Of a stretch of 12,733 nucleotides of DNA, positions 1 to 7,192 are shown piece by piece. The notes under the pieces are model-generated. The model was not told the DNA's origin. It ran no database searches and saw only the letters and a program-made list of their open reading frames with translations. The first letter of the stretch is position 1; each line of letters begins with the position of its first letter. The translations under genes and the position numbers were made by a program. The DNA comes from Thiomicrorhabdus sp. (GTDB lineage Bacteria > Pseudomonadota > Gammaproteobacteria > Thiomicrospirales > Thiomicrospiraceae): NCBI GenBank assembly GCA_015488565.1, contig WFNQ01000141.1, positions 1-12,733 of the forward strand. Direction: 5' to 3'.

Positions 1-327
1 GGGGGTGTTAAATGAAACACCTTGCCAGCCAAACCGAATGAAGTTACGAATATTTTGATGATCGTTGCCAGTGGGGTTTTGCAATACATCTTCGGTATAA
101 AAACGACCAAAAGCATTGAGCGTCGCTTGTTCTGAGAGTTGATTGAGGAGACCAAAGGCAAATATTTTACAAGAGCCATTGTTGCTATTTTCAGCGTTTA
201 CGACATCACCGTTTTTAAATTCGGTAGGGGTGAAAATATAGTGTTTTTCAATAACTTGGATGGTGTTGTTAAAATCAACTGCGTCGTTATTTAACTGATT
301 AATCAGTGCTTTGACTTCATTTGGCAT
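1..327 (-). CDS. HopJ-family protein, partial (3' end cut by window edge)
   Basis: The minus strand reads an open frame of 109 codons from ATG at 325-327 to the left edge with no stop. The product starts MPNEVKALINQLNN and carries the block typical of the HopJ type III effector family: FTPTEFKNGDVVN (about residues 32-44), NNGSCKIFAFGLL (49-61), GRFYTEDVLQNPTGNDHQNIRNF split around residues 74-96, and a final GWQGVSF. Family members are only slightly over 110 residues, so just a few C-terminal residues are missing. A purine-rich site (AGGAA) lies about 9 nt before the ATG. The upstream kinase stop is 21 nt away on the same strand, so the two genes are probably co-transcribed. Despite the name, this family is widespread in bacteria without type III secretion, and none is visible here. 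The molecular role is unknown. Family assignment is strong. Confidence 0.85.
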   Translation of the reverse strand, partial: MPNEVKALINQLNNDAVDFNNTIQVIEKHYIFTPTEFKNGDVVNAENSNNGSCKIFAFGLLNQLSEQATLNAFGRFYTEDVLQNPTGNDHQNIRNFIRFGWQGVSFNTP

Positions 328-348
328 ACTGTTTTATTCCTATTGTTT

Positions 349-1758
349 TTATTCTGTAATGAGTTTGGTAACCCCATAAGCGGCCTCTAAAGATTGCGCA
401 GGGTTAAGGCTAAACTGAGGGGTGAATTGTACCGTTCGGCAACGTTGCCATAATAAATTTTTCTCCCCCCCTCCCACGCTGTATAAGCGCTTAATCGGTT
501 CTTCGGTAACCTGAGTGAGCCTTTTATAAGCCAAACCTTCAATATACACAAGCCCTTTAATGATATTTAAAAAATAGGTTTGGTGCGCTTTAAGTGTTGC
601 TAATGCGTCCGTCGACGTATCATTCATCAAGAGGGTTTGTTTGGGTTTTTTGGGCATTTTAGGTGTCAGGCTCTCGTCTGCAATCGGGAATCGTTCCCCT
701 ATTGTACTGAGAGGGTAATACGCATCCGTGACGTTGAATGTGCTGTCTGGCAGTGTGTGCAAATCAAGAGAGTGAATTAAGTATTGTATTTCTGCAGGAC
801 TATACTCCTTTAACAGCACCGCGCCACCCGCATTGGATGCGCCACCCACCAGCCAATTATGGTTAAGTTTATGACTGTAAATACCATATTGTTGGTTAAA
901 TACGGGGTTTGAGCTAATGAGTTTAATGGCCAGCGTGGAGCCTAAAGAGATAACGGCATCCCCAACTTGAGACGCACCCGAGGCTAAAAATCCCGCAATA
1001 CTGTCCGTTGTGCCGGCGTGAATGGTGAGATTGGGTGAGAAACCATATTGCTTAACCTGTTGCTGAGTAATCAGACCAAGAGGGCTACCAGGCGTTACCA
1101 CCGTAGGAAGTTGTATTGGAGAGAGCCGTTGGCGAATCCATGTTGGCCATGCTTGGCTAATGGAGTCATAGCCTAATTTGAGCGCATTATTTTCATCGGT
1201 AATATTAAGACGTCCGCATAAGTAGTGGTTAATGAAATCGACTTGATGGCAGATGATGGATAGGGGGGGAGGATTTTTTATGTTTAATAAAAACAGCACC
1301 TTAGCTAAGGTAGATGAAGCCCCTTGTGCCGTGGTTTTAGGGTCAAATCCAGCTATTTGTGGTATTTTTTGGGCTTCTTGAATCGCTTGCTGGTTGTTGT
1401 ACATAAGGGCGGGAGTGAGCGGCTCTCCTTCTGGTGTGCAGAGCAGTACGGTGGATGAAGTGGCATCTACAATAATGTGCTTGAGCAAGCTTAAATCAAA
1501 CGACTGGGCAAGTTTTTTTAAAAGTGCATCCAATAAATCAAGCCATATTTTGGGGGATTGCGTTGTGTGGGGATCAAAAAAACGAGGTAAGGGCGTGGAA
1601 GGTAACTCTTGCAAAAGGATGGCTTCGAACAAGACGATGGTGTCGGTTGTTGAAGCGCTTTGGTTTTTTTTAACAATCACCCCACGAATCCCAGAGGTGC
1701 CTAAATCCACTCCAAGTACAAAGGTGGGTGTCGCATTTTGGCTAGGATGGTTTACCAT
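349..1758 (-). CDS. FGGY-family carbohydrate kinase, D-ribulokinase/XK-1-like
   Basis: A 469-residue kinase of the FGGY (hexokinase-actin fold) family. The N-terminal phosphate-1 motif GVDLGTSGIRG places Asp18 and Thr21 at the ATP site. HAGTTDSIAGF gives the likely catalytic base Asp252. SLGST (271-275) and GGASNAGG (305-312) follow, and SVGGGEKN (427-434) is the C-terminal adenosine-binding glycine loop. The combination NALKLGY, TTDSIA.FLASGA and GERFPIAD resembles the cyanobacterial/plant putative sugar kinase group (SePSK and Arabidopsis XK-1), for which D-ribulose is the reported substrate. It is therefore more likely a ribulose kinase than a true xylulokinase, though substrate cannot be proven from sequence. 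The ATG at 1756-1758 has an AAGAGA-type site about 8 nt upstream. The 3' end is 21 nt from the HopJ-family start. Two 7-base G/C runs lie in the coding sequence (465-471, 1263-1269). Length is normal and all key residues are present. Confidence 0.85.
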   Translation of the reverse strand: MVNHPSQNATPTFVLGVDLGTSGIRGVIVKKNQSASTTDTIVLFEAILLQELPSTPLPRFFDPHTTQSPKIWLDLLDALLKKLAQSFDLSLLKHIIVDATSSTVLLCTPEGEPLTPALMYNNQQAIQEAQKIPQIAGFDPKTTAQGASSTLAKVLFLLNIKNPPPLSIICHQVDFINHYLCGRLNITDENNALKLGYDSISQAWPTWIRQRLSPIQLPTVVTPGSPLGLITQQQVKQYGFSPNLTIHAGTTDSIAGFLASGASQVGDAVISLGSTLAIKLISSNPVFNQQYGIYSHKLNHNWLVGGASNAGGAVLLKEYSPAEIQYLIHSLDLHTLPDSTFNVTDAYYPLSTIGERFPIADESLTPKMPKKPKQTLLMNDTSTDALATLKAHQTYFLNIIKGLVYIEGLAYKRLTQVTEEPIKRLYSVGGGEKNLLWQRCRTVQFTPQFSLNPAQSLEAAYGVTKLITE

Positions 1759-1888
1759 TGTATTGTCTCTTTTTTAGCATGGTTAGGAGGAGTTGAGTCA
1801 CTGGTTACGCATTATAAACCTAAAACTTAAATTATTAAGGGTGAAAAAACTAGGAGGATTACTCAAGTAAAATGAGGCTTTAAATTGA

Positions 1889-2050
1889 AGCCGAATTTTG
1901 GCAGAAAAATATAAAAAAATAGGGTAATAGTTTGGAAATATTAGGGTTTTTAAATATGCCGTTATCCCGATAAATTTGGTGGCGTGTTTTAAAATAGTAG
2001 GCTTTCTAAAGGGTTGCGTTCGATTCGTGTCTCTATGTAAGGATTTGGGT
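1889..2050 (+). repeat. Dispersed foldback (MITE-like) element, copy A
   Basis: About 160 bp in the gap between the divergent kinase and zipA genes. It aligns along its length with the reverse complement of 7193-7352. Shared blocks include TTTTTAAATATGC (around 1945), TTTGGAAA (1931-1938), GGTTTTTC-like sequence, AGTTGCG and a right end of TCTATGTAAGGATTTGGGT (2032-2050). Identity is roughly 70 percent by eye. The right end keeps the terminal repeat well. The left end, where AGCCGAATTTTGGCAGAAA stands in place of the expected ACCCAAATC... terminus, is degenerate. The element contains no open frame, so it would be non-autonomous. Function is unknown. Confidence 0.7.
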
Positions 2051-2059
2051 TGAATATAA

Positions 2060-2088
2060 CTGGAAATAGGTTAGTAATAAGGTACAAT
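2060..2088 (+). promoter_or_regulatory. Candidate sigma-70 promoter for zipA
   Basis: A near-consensus -10 TACAAT lies at 2083-2088, with a weak -35 CTGGAA at 2060-2065 and a 17-nt spacer. It begins 10 bp after the end of repeat copy A and would give a leader of roughly 45 nt before the zipA ATG. A competing pair is TTGAAT (2050-2055), overlapping the repeat end, with TAGTAA (2072-2077). This is a pattern match only. Confidence 0.4.
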
Positions 2089-2141
2089 TCCTTGATGTAA
2101 ATCATACTTTTTTAAATTTGTGTTTTGGAGCCTTAAAATAC

Positions 2142-3176
2142 ATGAACGAGTTACAGCAGGTTTTACTCATTTTTGCCGTTGTCGTGGTCATCGCCCTTTA
2201 CTTTTTAAGCCGCAACCGTCAGCCAGAGCAGAAAAAAGAGAGTGCCAAACAGAAAGATGTTGAATCCAGTGCGTCCTATCAAAAAGCCTCTCATGCTTTA
2301 AATGATTTAGGAGAGCCACATATTCCTCTCTCTAAAAATACCGAGGCACGCCTTACTAAACAGAATGATGAACCGGTAAAAGAGATTGATAAAAATCAAG
2401 GTGTATTACCGTTTGGTGACGAGTTTGAGCTCGCTGAACCCGTTGAAAAAACCGAGCAAGCCGAACAAGCGAGGCAATCTGCCGCGAGTGCCACGACAGA
2501 CGATTTGGCAATAAACACAGAAAACACACCTCAAGAAAATCGTGAACTCAGTCATGAACCACAAACGCCTGATGACATCACGGATAATCAAGATTTGGCC
2601 AGTCAAAATGCTTCTGGTGGTAAACACCATGTGTTGATTGTTGATGACTTGGGGATGACTGGGGAGGGCTATCAATATGTTGCACCAGAGCATGAAAAAC
2701 CCTCTTTTGGTATGCCAGAAGAGGCGACGTCTATACCAGCAACAGAGCCTCGTAATGCAGAAAAAAAAGAACCTCAAGTTTTTGTGGTTTTGGTAATGAG
2801 TACGGGTCAAGAGTTTTCCATGATGGATGTAAACCAAGCTCTCTTGGGGGTTGGACTGTCTTTTACGGAAAGTGAAATTTTTGTAAAAAGTGATAATATG
2901 GGTAACCAATTTATTAAGGTAGCCAACTTAATGGAGCCAGGTACCTTTCCTGTCGAGAACATGCAAAACTACACCACCTGTGGCGTGGTTATGATTTTAG
3001 AGTTGCCAACCACAGTAAAAGCACCTGCCGCCATGCATGATCTTATTATGATGGCGCGTAAAGTGTCGCAACGTTTACAGGGACGACTTTATAATATGGA
3101 GCGTCAACTGCTTAAAGAGTCTGATTTGCAGACGATGCGAGAAGAAGCGGTTAAATATGAGTCTGAACCACTGTAA
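2142..3176 (+). CDS. zipA: Cell division protein ZipA
   Basis: ZipA anchors FtsZ filaments to the inner membrane during septation. The product has 344 residues in three parts. A single N-terminal membrane segment (VLLIFAVVVVIALYFL, about residues 7-22) is followed by basic residues. Next comes a long acidic, Q/E-rich, low-complexity linker (about 30-210). The C-terminal FtsZ-binding domain starts near EPQVFVVLVMSTG and includes FIKVANLMEPGTFPVENM and the YTTCGVVMILELP strand. I chose ATG 2142 (MNELQQ) because it puts the membrane anchor at the extreme N-terminus as in known ZipA and has GGAG 11 nt upstream. An in-frame TTG at 2118 would add eight residues (MCFGALKY) but lacks support. The linker is highly diverged, as expected. 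ligA follows on the same strand after about 150 nt, the usual gammaproteobacterial order. Confidence 0.92.
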   Translation: MNELQQVLLIFAVVVVIALYFLSRNRQPEQKKESAKQKDVESSASYQKASHALNDLGEPHIPLSKNTEARLTKQNDEPVKEIDKNQGVLPFGDEFELAEPVEKTEQAEQARQSAASATTDDLAINTENTPQENRELSHEPQTPDDITDNQDLASQNASGGKHHVLIVDDLGMTGEGYQYVAPEHEKPSFGMPEEATSIPATEPRNAEKKEPQVFVVLVMSTGQEFSMMDVNQALLGVGLSFTESEIFVKSDNMGNQFIKVANLMEPGTFPVENMQNYTTCGVVMILELPTTVKAPAAMHDLIMMARKVSQRLQGRLYNMERQLLKESDLQTMREEAVKYESEPL

Positions 3177-3191
3177 TTAGAACATGCTTAA

Positions 3192-3246
3192 TGAGGCTTT
3201 GACGCAAAAAGAGGGGGATATCGTATTCCCTTCGATTTTGGCCTCA
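3192..3246 (+). terminator. Nested hairpin between zipA and ligA, terminator-like
   Basis: An inner 10-bp stem (3211-3220 with 3224-3233, two G-U pairs, loop TCG) is enclosed by a second 6-bp stem, TGAGGC (starting near 3192) with GCCTCA (ending near 3246). Only GATTTTG follows the inner stem, so the T-tract is poor for intrinsic termination. It may be a weak attenuator, an mRNA 3'-end stabiliser for zipA, or neither. Confidence 0.35.
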
Positions 3247-3329
3247 ATCGGTCAAATGTAATCTATTTTTTCTCCTGTGGTTTTTTCGTGCAAAAGCCCC
3301 TTCATTCAATTAATTAAAAGTTTATACTC

Positions 3330-5411
3330 ATGTCAGCAGACATTTCGAAAACCCAGTTAGATTCTTCAGTCATATCCAATGAACCCTCGTTGGAACAATT
3401 AAACCAGCTTAAGCAACGTATTTCACAATACGATTATGCTTACTATGTAAAAGATAACCCCATTGTTAGTGATGCCGAATACGATCAGTGTTATCAAGCA
3501 CTCAGTAAAATAGAGCGCGCACATCCTGAGTGGATTACTGAAGACTCCCCTACCCAGCGAGTGGGGGGACAGCCGATTGACCACTTTAAATCGCGGCCTC
3601 ATGCCGTACCAATGTTTTCGTTAAGTAACGCTTTTACGCAAGATGACTTGGTGAGTTTTGACCGTAAAGTACGAGAAAAATATGCTTTATTGCCTGAAGA
3701 TTCAGCCATTGAATATGCCGCTGAGCCTAAAATAGATGGTTTGGCAATTAATATTCGCTATGAGCATGGCAAGCTGATTTATGCGGCGACACGCGGTGAT
3801 GGCGTTGTTGGTGAGGACGTAACACATAATATTCGTACTCTTCGTTCTGTGCCGTTACAGCTTTTAGGCGAGGGCTGGCCAAGCGTTTTAGAAGTCCGTG
3901 GTGAGGTTTTTATGTCAAAAGCCACGTTTAACATGCTGAATGAAAAGGCGATTGCATCAGGCGATAAACCTTTTGCCAACCCACGTAATGCCGCCGCAGG
4001 CACGTTAAGACAGCTTGATCCCAGTATTGCGGCACAACGAAATTTAAGCCTTTTCTTATATGGTTGGGGTGAAATCAGTGAAAACAATACCTTGCCCAAA
4101 CAATACCATCAAGTGATTGAACAATTTAGCCAGTGGGGGTTGCCAACGAATTCGGATGCAAGTGTGGTACAAGGTGTACAAGGTATGGCCGATTATTATG
4201 ATTCGCTGTATGAAAAACGCACTACATTGCCTTATGAAATTGATGGCATTGTTTATAAAGTGGATGATATCTCACGGCATAAGGTATTGGGGTTTACAGC
4301 AAAATCACCACGTTGGGCGATTGCCAGAAAGTTTCCTGCCGAAGAGGTTTGGACAACACTGCACGATATTGAAATTCAAGTGGGTCGGACGGGGGCATTA
4401 ACTCCCGTTGCACGATTACAGCCCGTATTGGTGGGGGGAGTAATGGTGGCGAATGCCACATTGCATAACTTAGATGAAATACGCCGTAAAGATATTCGCA
4501 TTGGTGATACCGTTGTGGTGCGCCGTGCGGGGGATGTGATTCCAGAAGTGGTTACGCCCGTGTTGACGAAACGACCTGACGAGGTGCGTTTGTTTGAGAT
4601 GCCAACGCAATGTCCGGAGTGTGGCTCGGAGGTAATGAAGGAGCATGACAAGGCTGTGTACCGTTGCTCTGGCGGGCTGTTTTGTCCCGCGCAACGAAAA
4701 CGAGCTTTACAGCATTTTGTTTCACGAAAAGCATTGGATATTCAAGGGTTAGGCAATAAACTGATTGACCAGTTGATTGAAAAGGGGTGGGTAAAACACC
4801 CTGATGACCTATTTAAACTGAGTCCAGAATCACTCGAAACCTTAGAACGTATGGCCAAAAAGTCGGCGCTAAAAGTATGCGATGCCATTGAAGCTTCCAA
4901 GCAGACGACCTTGCCACGCTTTATTTACGCACTGGGTATTCCAGAAGTAGGTGAGGTGACTGCAAAATCGTTGGCACAGCATTTTGTTACGCTAGACAAA
5001 ATACGTCAAGCGGAAAAAGAGGCTCTTATTGATGTGCCTGATGTGGGAGAGATTGTCGCTGACAATATTGTGACCTTTTTTAAGCAACCTCATAATCAAG
5101 AAGTTATCGCTGGGTTATTAGCCGAAGGGGTGAGTTGGCCTGATCCTAAAACGATAACGGTTGATGAAGATTCCCCTTTTGCAGGAAAAGTGGTCGTATT
5201 AACGGGCACACTGCAATCTGGCTCACGCACCGAAGCCAAGCAAAAATTGGAAGCGTTAGGTGCTAAAATGACGGGCAGTGTCTCTGCCAAAACCGATTTT
5301 GTTATCGCGGGTGACAAAGCGGGGTCAAAACGAACCAAAGCCGAAGCCTTAGGGGTGACGGTATTATCAGAAGAAGAGTGGATTGCAATGATGGGAGAAA
5401 CAAATGGTTAG
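3330..5411 (+). CDS. ligA: NAD-dependent DNA ligase LigA
   Basis: LigA seals nicks in duplex DNA during replication and repair, using NAD+ to adenylate its active-site lysine. The product has 693 residues, slightly above the E. coli length (671) because of an N-terminal extension of about 20 residues. Domain Ia has the NAD-binding YYVKDNP..SDAEYD block (38-52). The adenylation motif KIDG has Lys134, followed by TRGDGVVGEDVT. The OB fold follows. A four-cysteine zinc finger uses Cys428, Cys431, Cys446 and Cys452, with spacing as in E. coli. Next come helix-hairpin-helix repeats (ALGIPEVGEVTAKSLA, LIDVPDVGEIVADNI) and a C-terminal BRCT domain (about 615-693). ATG 3330 has only a weak AAAAG ribosome site, but no better start exists. 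The 3' end overlaps darP by 8 nt. All catalytic elements are intact. Confidence 0.97.
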   Translation: MSADISKTQLDSSVISNEPSLEQLNQLKQRISQYDYAYYVKDNPIVSDAEYDQCYQALSKIERAHPEWITEDSPTQRVGGQPIDHFKSRPHAVPMFSLSNAFTQDDLVSFDRKVREKYALLPEDSAIEYAAEPKIDGLAINIRYEHGKLIYAATRGDGVVGEDVTHNIRTLRSVPLQLLGEGWPSVLEVRGEVFMSKATFNMLNEKAIASGDKPFANPRNAAAGTLRQLDPSIAAQRNLSLFLYGWGEISENNTLPKQYHQVIEQFSQWGLPTNSDASVVQGVQGMADYYDSLYEKRTTLPYEIDGIVYKVDDISRHKVLGFTAKSPRWAIARKFPAEEVWTTLHDIEIQVGRTGALTPVARLQPVLVGGVMVANATLHNLDEIRRKDIRIGDTVVVRRAGDVIPEVVTPVLTKRPDEVRLFEMPTQCPECGSEVMKEHDKAVYRCSGGLFCPAQRKRALQHFVSRKALDIQGLGNKLIDQLIEKGWVKHPDDLFKLSPESLETLERMAKKSALKVCDAIEASKQTTLPRFIYALGIPEVGEVTAKSLAQHFVTLDKIRQAEKEALIDVPDVGEIVADNIVTFFKQPHNQEVIAGLLAEGVSWPDPKTITVDEDSPFAGKVVVLTGTLQSGSRTEAKQKLEALGAKMTGSVSAKTDFVIAGDKAGSKRTKAEALGVTVLSEEEWIAMMGETNG

Positions 5412-5949
5412 ACCACGTAATATCAATCGAGTTAAAAAAGAGGTTGAAGCACGTGCTTGGGAGCAAGAGGAGTTTGAAAGCCGAACGCAAATCAAGCAGG
5501 CCGCACAAGCCGTGACCGATTTGGGGCAACAAATTGCAAGCATGACGGATACTGAAATTAAAAAAATGCAGTTACCACAAAAATTTACCGACGCTATTTT
5601 TCTATTAAAGTCGATGGATAAAGGTCCCGCGTTAAAACGACAAAAACTGTTTATTGGTAAAATGCTGCGCCAAGACGAGCCGTTAATCATTGAGATTAAA
5701 GAGAAGTTAGCGATACAAGAAACAAAAATAAGACAACAAAATGCGCACTTTCATAAATTGGAACAGTGGCGTGATCGTATGATTGCAGAAGGGGATTCAG
5801 TCTTAAATGAGTTTATGGAGCGTTACCCTCAAGCTGATCGACAACAGTTGCGACAATGGATTCGAAATGCCAAAAAAGAAGCGGCACAAGACAAGCCCCC
5901 TAAGTCATCCCGAGAGATGTTTAAATACTTAAGAGGGTTAGAGTGGTAG
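5404..5949 (+). CDS. darP: Ribosome assembly protein DarP (YjgA/DUF615)
   Basis: DarP acts late in 50S subunit maturation in E. coli, where it is also known as YjgA. The 181-residue product matches DUF615 from a basic N-terminus through IKQAAQAVTDLGQQIASM and LKRQKLFIGKMLR to the signature HKLEQWRDRMIAEGD (about 118-132). The hallmark YPQADRQQLRQWIRNAKKE and KPPKSSREMFKYLR blocks follow. The protein is small, highly charged and all-helical in character, consistent with rRNA binding. ATG 5404 lies inside the end of ligA (shared ATGGTTAG, 8-nt overlap), so its translation is probably coupled to ligA. Pairing of darP with ligA differs from E. coli, where darP is next to pmbA. Length and motifs are normal. 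Confidence 0.92.
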   Translation: MVRPRNINRVKKEVEARAWEQEEFESRTQIKQAAQAVTDLGQQIASMTDTEIKKMQLPQKFTDAIFLLKSMDKGPALKRQKLFIGKMLRQDEPLIIEIKEKLAIQETKIRQQNAHFHKLEQWRDRMIAEGDSVLNEFMERYPQADRQQLRQWIRNAKKEAAQDKPPKSSREMFKYLRGLEW

Positions 5950-6071
5950 AATTTTTCTCCCCCCTAATAAAAGCTATAAGCCCCCGTTTTAATAGGCTTT
6001 ACATCATATTTTTGAGGTTATCTTATTGATTTATTAAGTTTTTTTGGGTGAAATCAAAAGGGCTATTGTGC

Positions 6072-6077
6072 TATAGT
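6072..6077 (+). promoter_or_regulatory. Candidate -10 box for the host-attachment-like gene
   Basis: The 203-nt gap after darP is AT-rich and contains TATAGT at 6072-6077, five of six matches to the -10 consensus and about 75 nt before the ATG. No convincing -35 lies at the right distance (GTGAAA at 6048-6053, spacer 18, is poor). An imperfect inverted repeat (AAAGC...GGCTTT, about 5969-6001) earlier in the gap could be a remnant terminator for darP. Confidence 0.25.
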
Positions 6078-6110
6078 GAAATCTGGATTTTGTGTTTTAA
6101 TCATCAAAAT

Positions 6111-6136
6111 ATTAACCAAGCCTATTGCTTTGGTTA
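6111..6136 (+). promoter_or_regulatory. 11-bp hairpin just upstream of a ribosome binding site
   Basis: ATTAACCAAGC and GCTTTGGTTAAT form an 11-bp stem with a single bulged T and a CTATT loop. The stem ends immediately before the AGGGAG Shine-Dalgarno sequence (6139-6144) of the gene at 6153. The position suits a 5'-UTR stability or translation-control element. The near-palindrome could also be a DNA operator. No regulator for it is visible nearby. Confidence 0.5.
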
Positions 6137-6152
6137 ATAGGGAGAATTGTGT

Positions 6153-6596
6153 ATGAAACCCGTTTGGATTCTTATTGCAGACAGTAGTAGAGCACGTATT
6201 TTTACCGCAGAAAACTCAGTAGCAGAGCTGGTAGAAATTGAAAGTTTAACCCATTCAGAAGGTCGTTTATTAGACCAAGACTTAACCAGCGACCAACTGG
6301 GCAGGTCAAAAGAGAGTGACGGCTCAAGTGGCCATGCGTATGTCGGTGAAATTGATCCGAAAGAGCAAGAGAACATTAACTTTGCCAAACGAGTCGCGCA
6401 GCACTTATGCCATGAGTTGAACTTAAATAAATTTGAAAATTTATTCGTGGTTGCTTCGCCCGCTTTTTTAGGTGCATTGCGACGTTCTTGTTCAAATCAA
6501 CTTAAAAAACACATTGCATTTAGTTTGAATAAGAATGTCGTGACCAAAACACCAGAGCAAATTAGAGGCTATCTGCCCGTTTCATTGATGGCTTAA
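6153..6596 (+). CDS. Host-attachment family protein (Host_attach / baeRF-like)
   Basis: A 147-residue protein of the family annotated 'protein required for attachment to host cells', related to archaeo-eukaryotic release factor (eRF1) domain proteins. The family start WILIADSSRARIF (about residues 4-16) is followed by an acidic segment containing EGRLLDQDL, then the FAKRVAQHLCHELNLNKFENLFVVASPAFLGALR helix-strand block and a KHIAFSLNKNVVTKTPEQIRGYLP ending. ATG 6153 is preferred because AGGGAG lies 8 nt upstream. A TTG at 6147 would be only 2 nt from that site. The name comes from a plant-associated bacterium, and nothing here indicates a host, so the real role is unknown, possibly translation- or stress-related. 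The stop codon lies 9 nt from the convergent PhnA-like stop. Confidence 0.8.
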   Translation: MKPVWILIADSSRARIFTAENSVAELVEIESLTHSEGRLLDQDLTSDQLGRSKESDGSSGHAYVGEIDPKEQENINFAKRVAQHLCHELNLNKFENLFVVASPAFLGALRRSCSNQLKKHIAFSLNKNVVTKTPEQIRGYLPVSLMA

Positions 6597-6617
6597 GATT
6601 ATTTATTAAGCTTTTTT
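6591..6617 (+). terminator. Weak intrinsic terminator at convergent gene ends
   Basis: GCTTAA (6591-6596) and TTAAGC (6606-6611) can pair across a 9-nt loop and are followed by TTTTTT (6612-6617). The stem is short and AT-rich and overlaps both stop codons, so termination would be inefficient. It serves only the plus direction, as the minus side has no T-tract. Confidence 0.35.
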
Positions 6618-7172
6618 AAGAAAAGCGGCCACCAGTACAATTTGAGTACCATTCACTTTTCCTTCAATATGCAAAGGGTTGTCGGTTAAGTGAATGTTTT
6701 TAACCAGCGTACCGCGTTTGGCGGTAAAGTTGGCGCCTTTGACCACTAAATCTTTAATTAACGTGACACTATCCCCCTCTTGTAAAAGCGTACCGTTACT
6801 GTCTTTGGTGGGTGGCATATCCTCGTTATCGGGTAACCCCGCTTCGGCCCACGCTTTGGTTTCATCCTCTAAATACATTATGTCTAATAAGTCTTGTGGC
6901 CACCCCTCAGAGCGCAATGCCGTTAATAAGCGAAACGACAGGACTTGCACCGCAGGTTCAAGGTTCCACATGCTGTCATTTAAGCAGCGCCAATGGTTTA
7001 CATCCATCGTACTTGGGTCTTCAATTTGATTTTGACAGGTTTGACAGACTAAAACCGTTTGTTCAGCAGAGCCATTAGAAGGAGCGACTTCCAGCACATT
7101 TAAATGTTCGGTTGCACCACACAGCTCGCATTGGTTGCCACTACGGGTTAATAAGGTTTGTTTAATGCTCAT
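6606..7172 (-). CDS. PhnA/YjdM-like zinc-ribbon protein
   Basis: A 188-residue protein with two recognisable parts. An N-terminal zinc ribbon uses Cys15/Cys18 (CELC) and Cys43/Cys46 (CQTC). A C-terminal PhnA domain (about 124-188) begins DSNGTLLQEGDSVTLIKDL and continues VKGANFTAKRGTLVKNI and HIEGKVNGTQIVL, a small all-beta, SH3-like fold. The middle contains a WRCLNDSMWNLEPAVQVLSFRLL helical region, as in the longer form of this family. The E. coli homologue YjdM was named PhnA from its position near phosphonate genes, but it is not required for phosphonate use and is unrelated to phosphonoacetate hydrolase PhnA. No phosphonate genes are present here. The start ATG has only a modest GGAA site. 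Repeat copy B lies directly upstream. Function is unknown. Confidence 0.85.
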   Translation of the reverse strand: MSIKQTLLTRSGNQCELCGATEHLNVLEVAPSNGSAEQTVLVCQTCQNQIEDPSTMDVNHWRCLNDSMWNLEPAVQVLSFRLLTALRSEGWPQDLLDIMYLEDETKAWAEAGLPDNEDMPPTKDSNGTLLQEGDSVTLIKDLVVKGANFTAKRGTLVKNIHLTDNPLHIEGKVNGTQIVLVAAFLKKA

Positions 7173-7192
7173 GTAACGTATTCCAATGTTGT

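Noticed and set aside
1..327. Type III secreted effector / pathogenicity island at the left edge
   Set aside because: HopJ-family proteins occur widely in non-pathogens. There are no secretion, chaperone or hrp-box signals here.
1394..1777. 127-codon plus-strand open frame opposite the kinase gene
   Set aside because: It lies entirely antisense to a well-supported FGGY kinase, has no family resemblance and no ribosome site. It is a shadow frame.
2406..2909. 167-codon minus-strand open frame opposite zipA
   Set aside because: It is antisense to the low-complexity linker of zipA, which leaves long open frames by composition. The product looks random.
6606..7172. Phosphonate degradation function for the PhnA-like gene
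   Set aside because: The protein belongs to the YjdM zinc-ribbon family, not phosphonoacetate hydrolase, and no other phosphonate gene is nearby.
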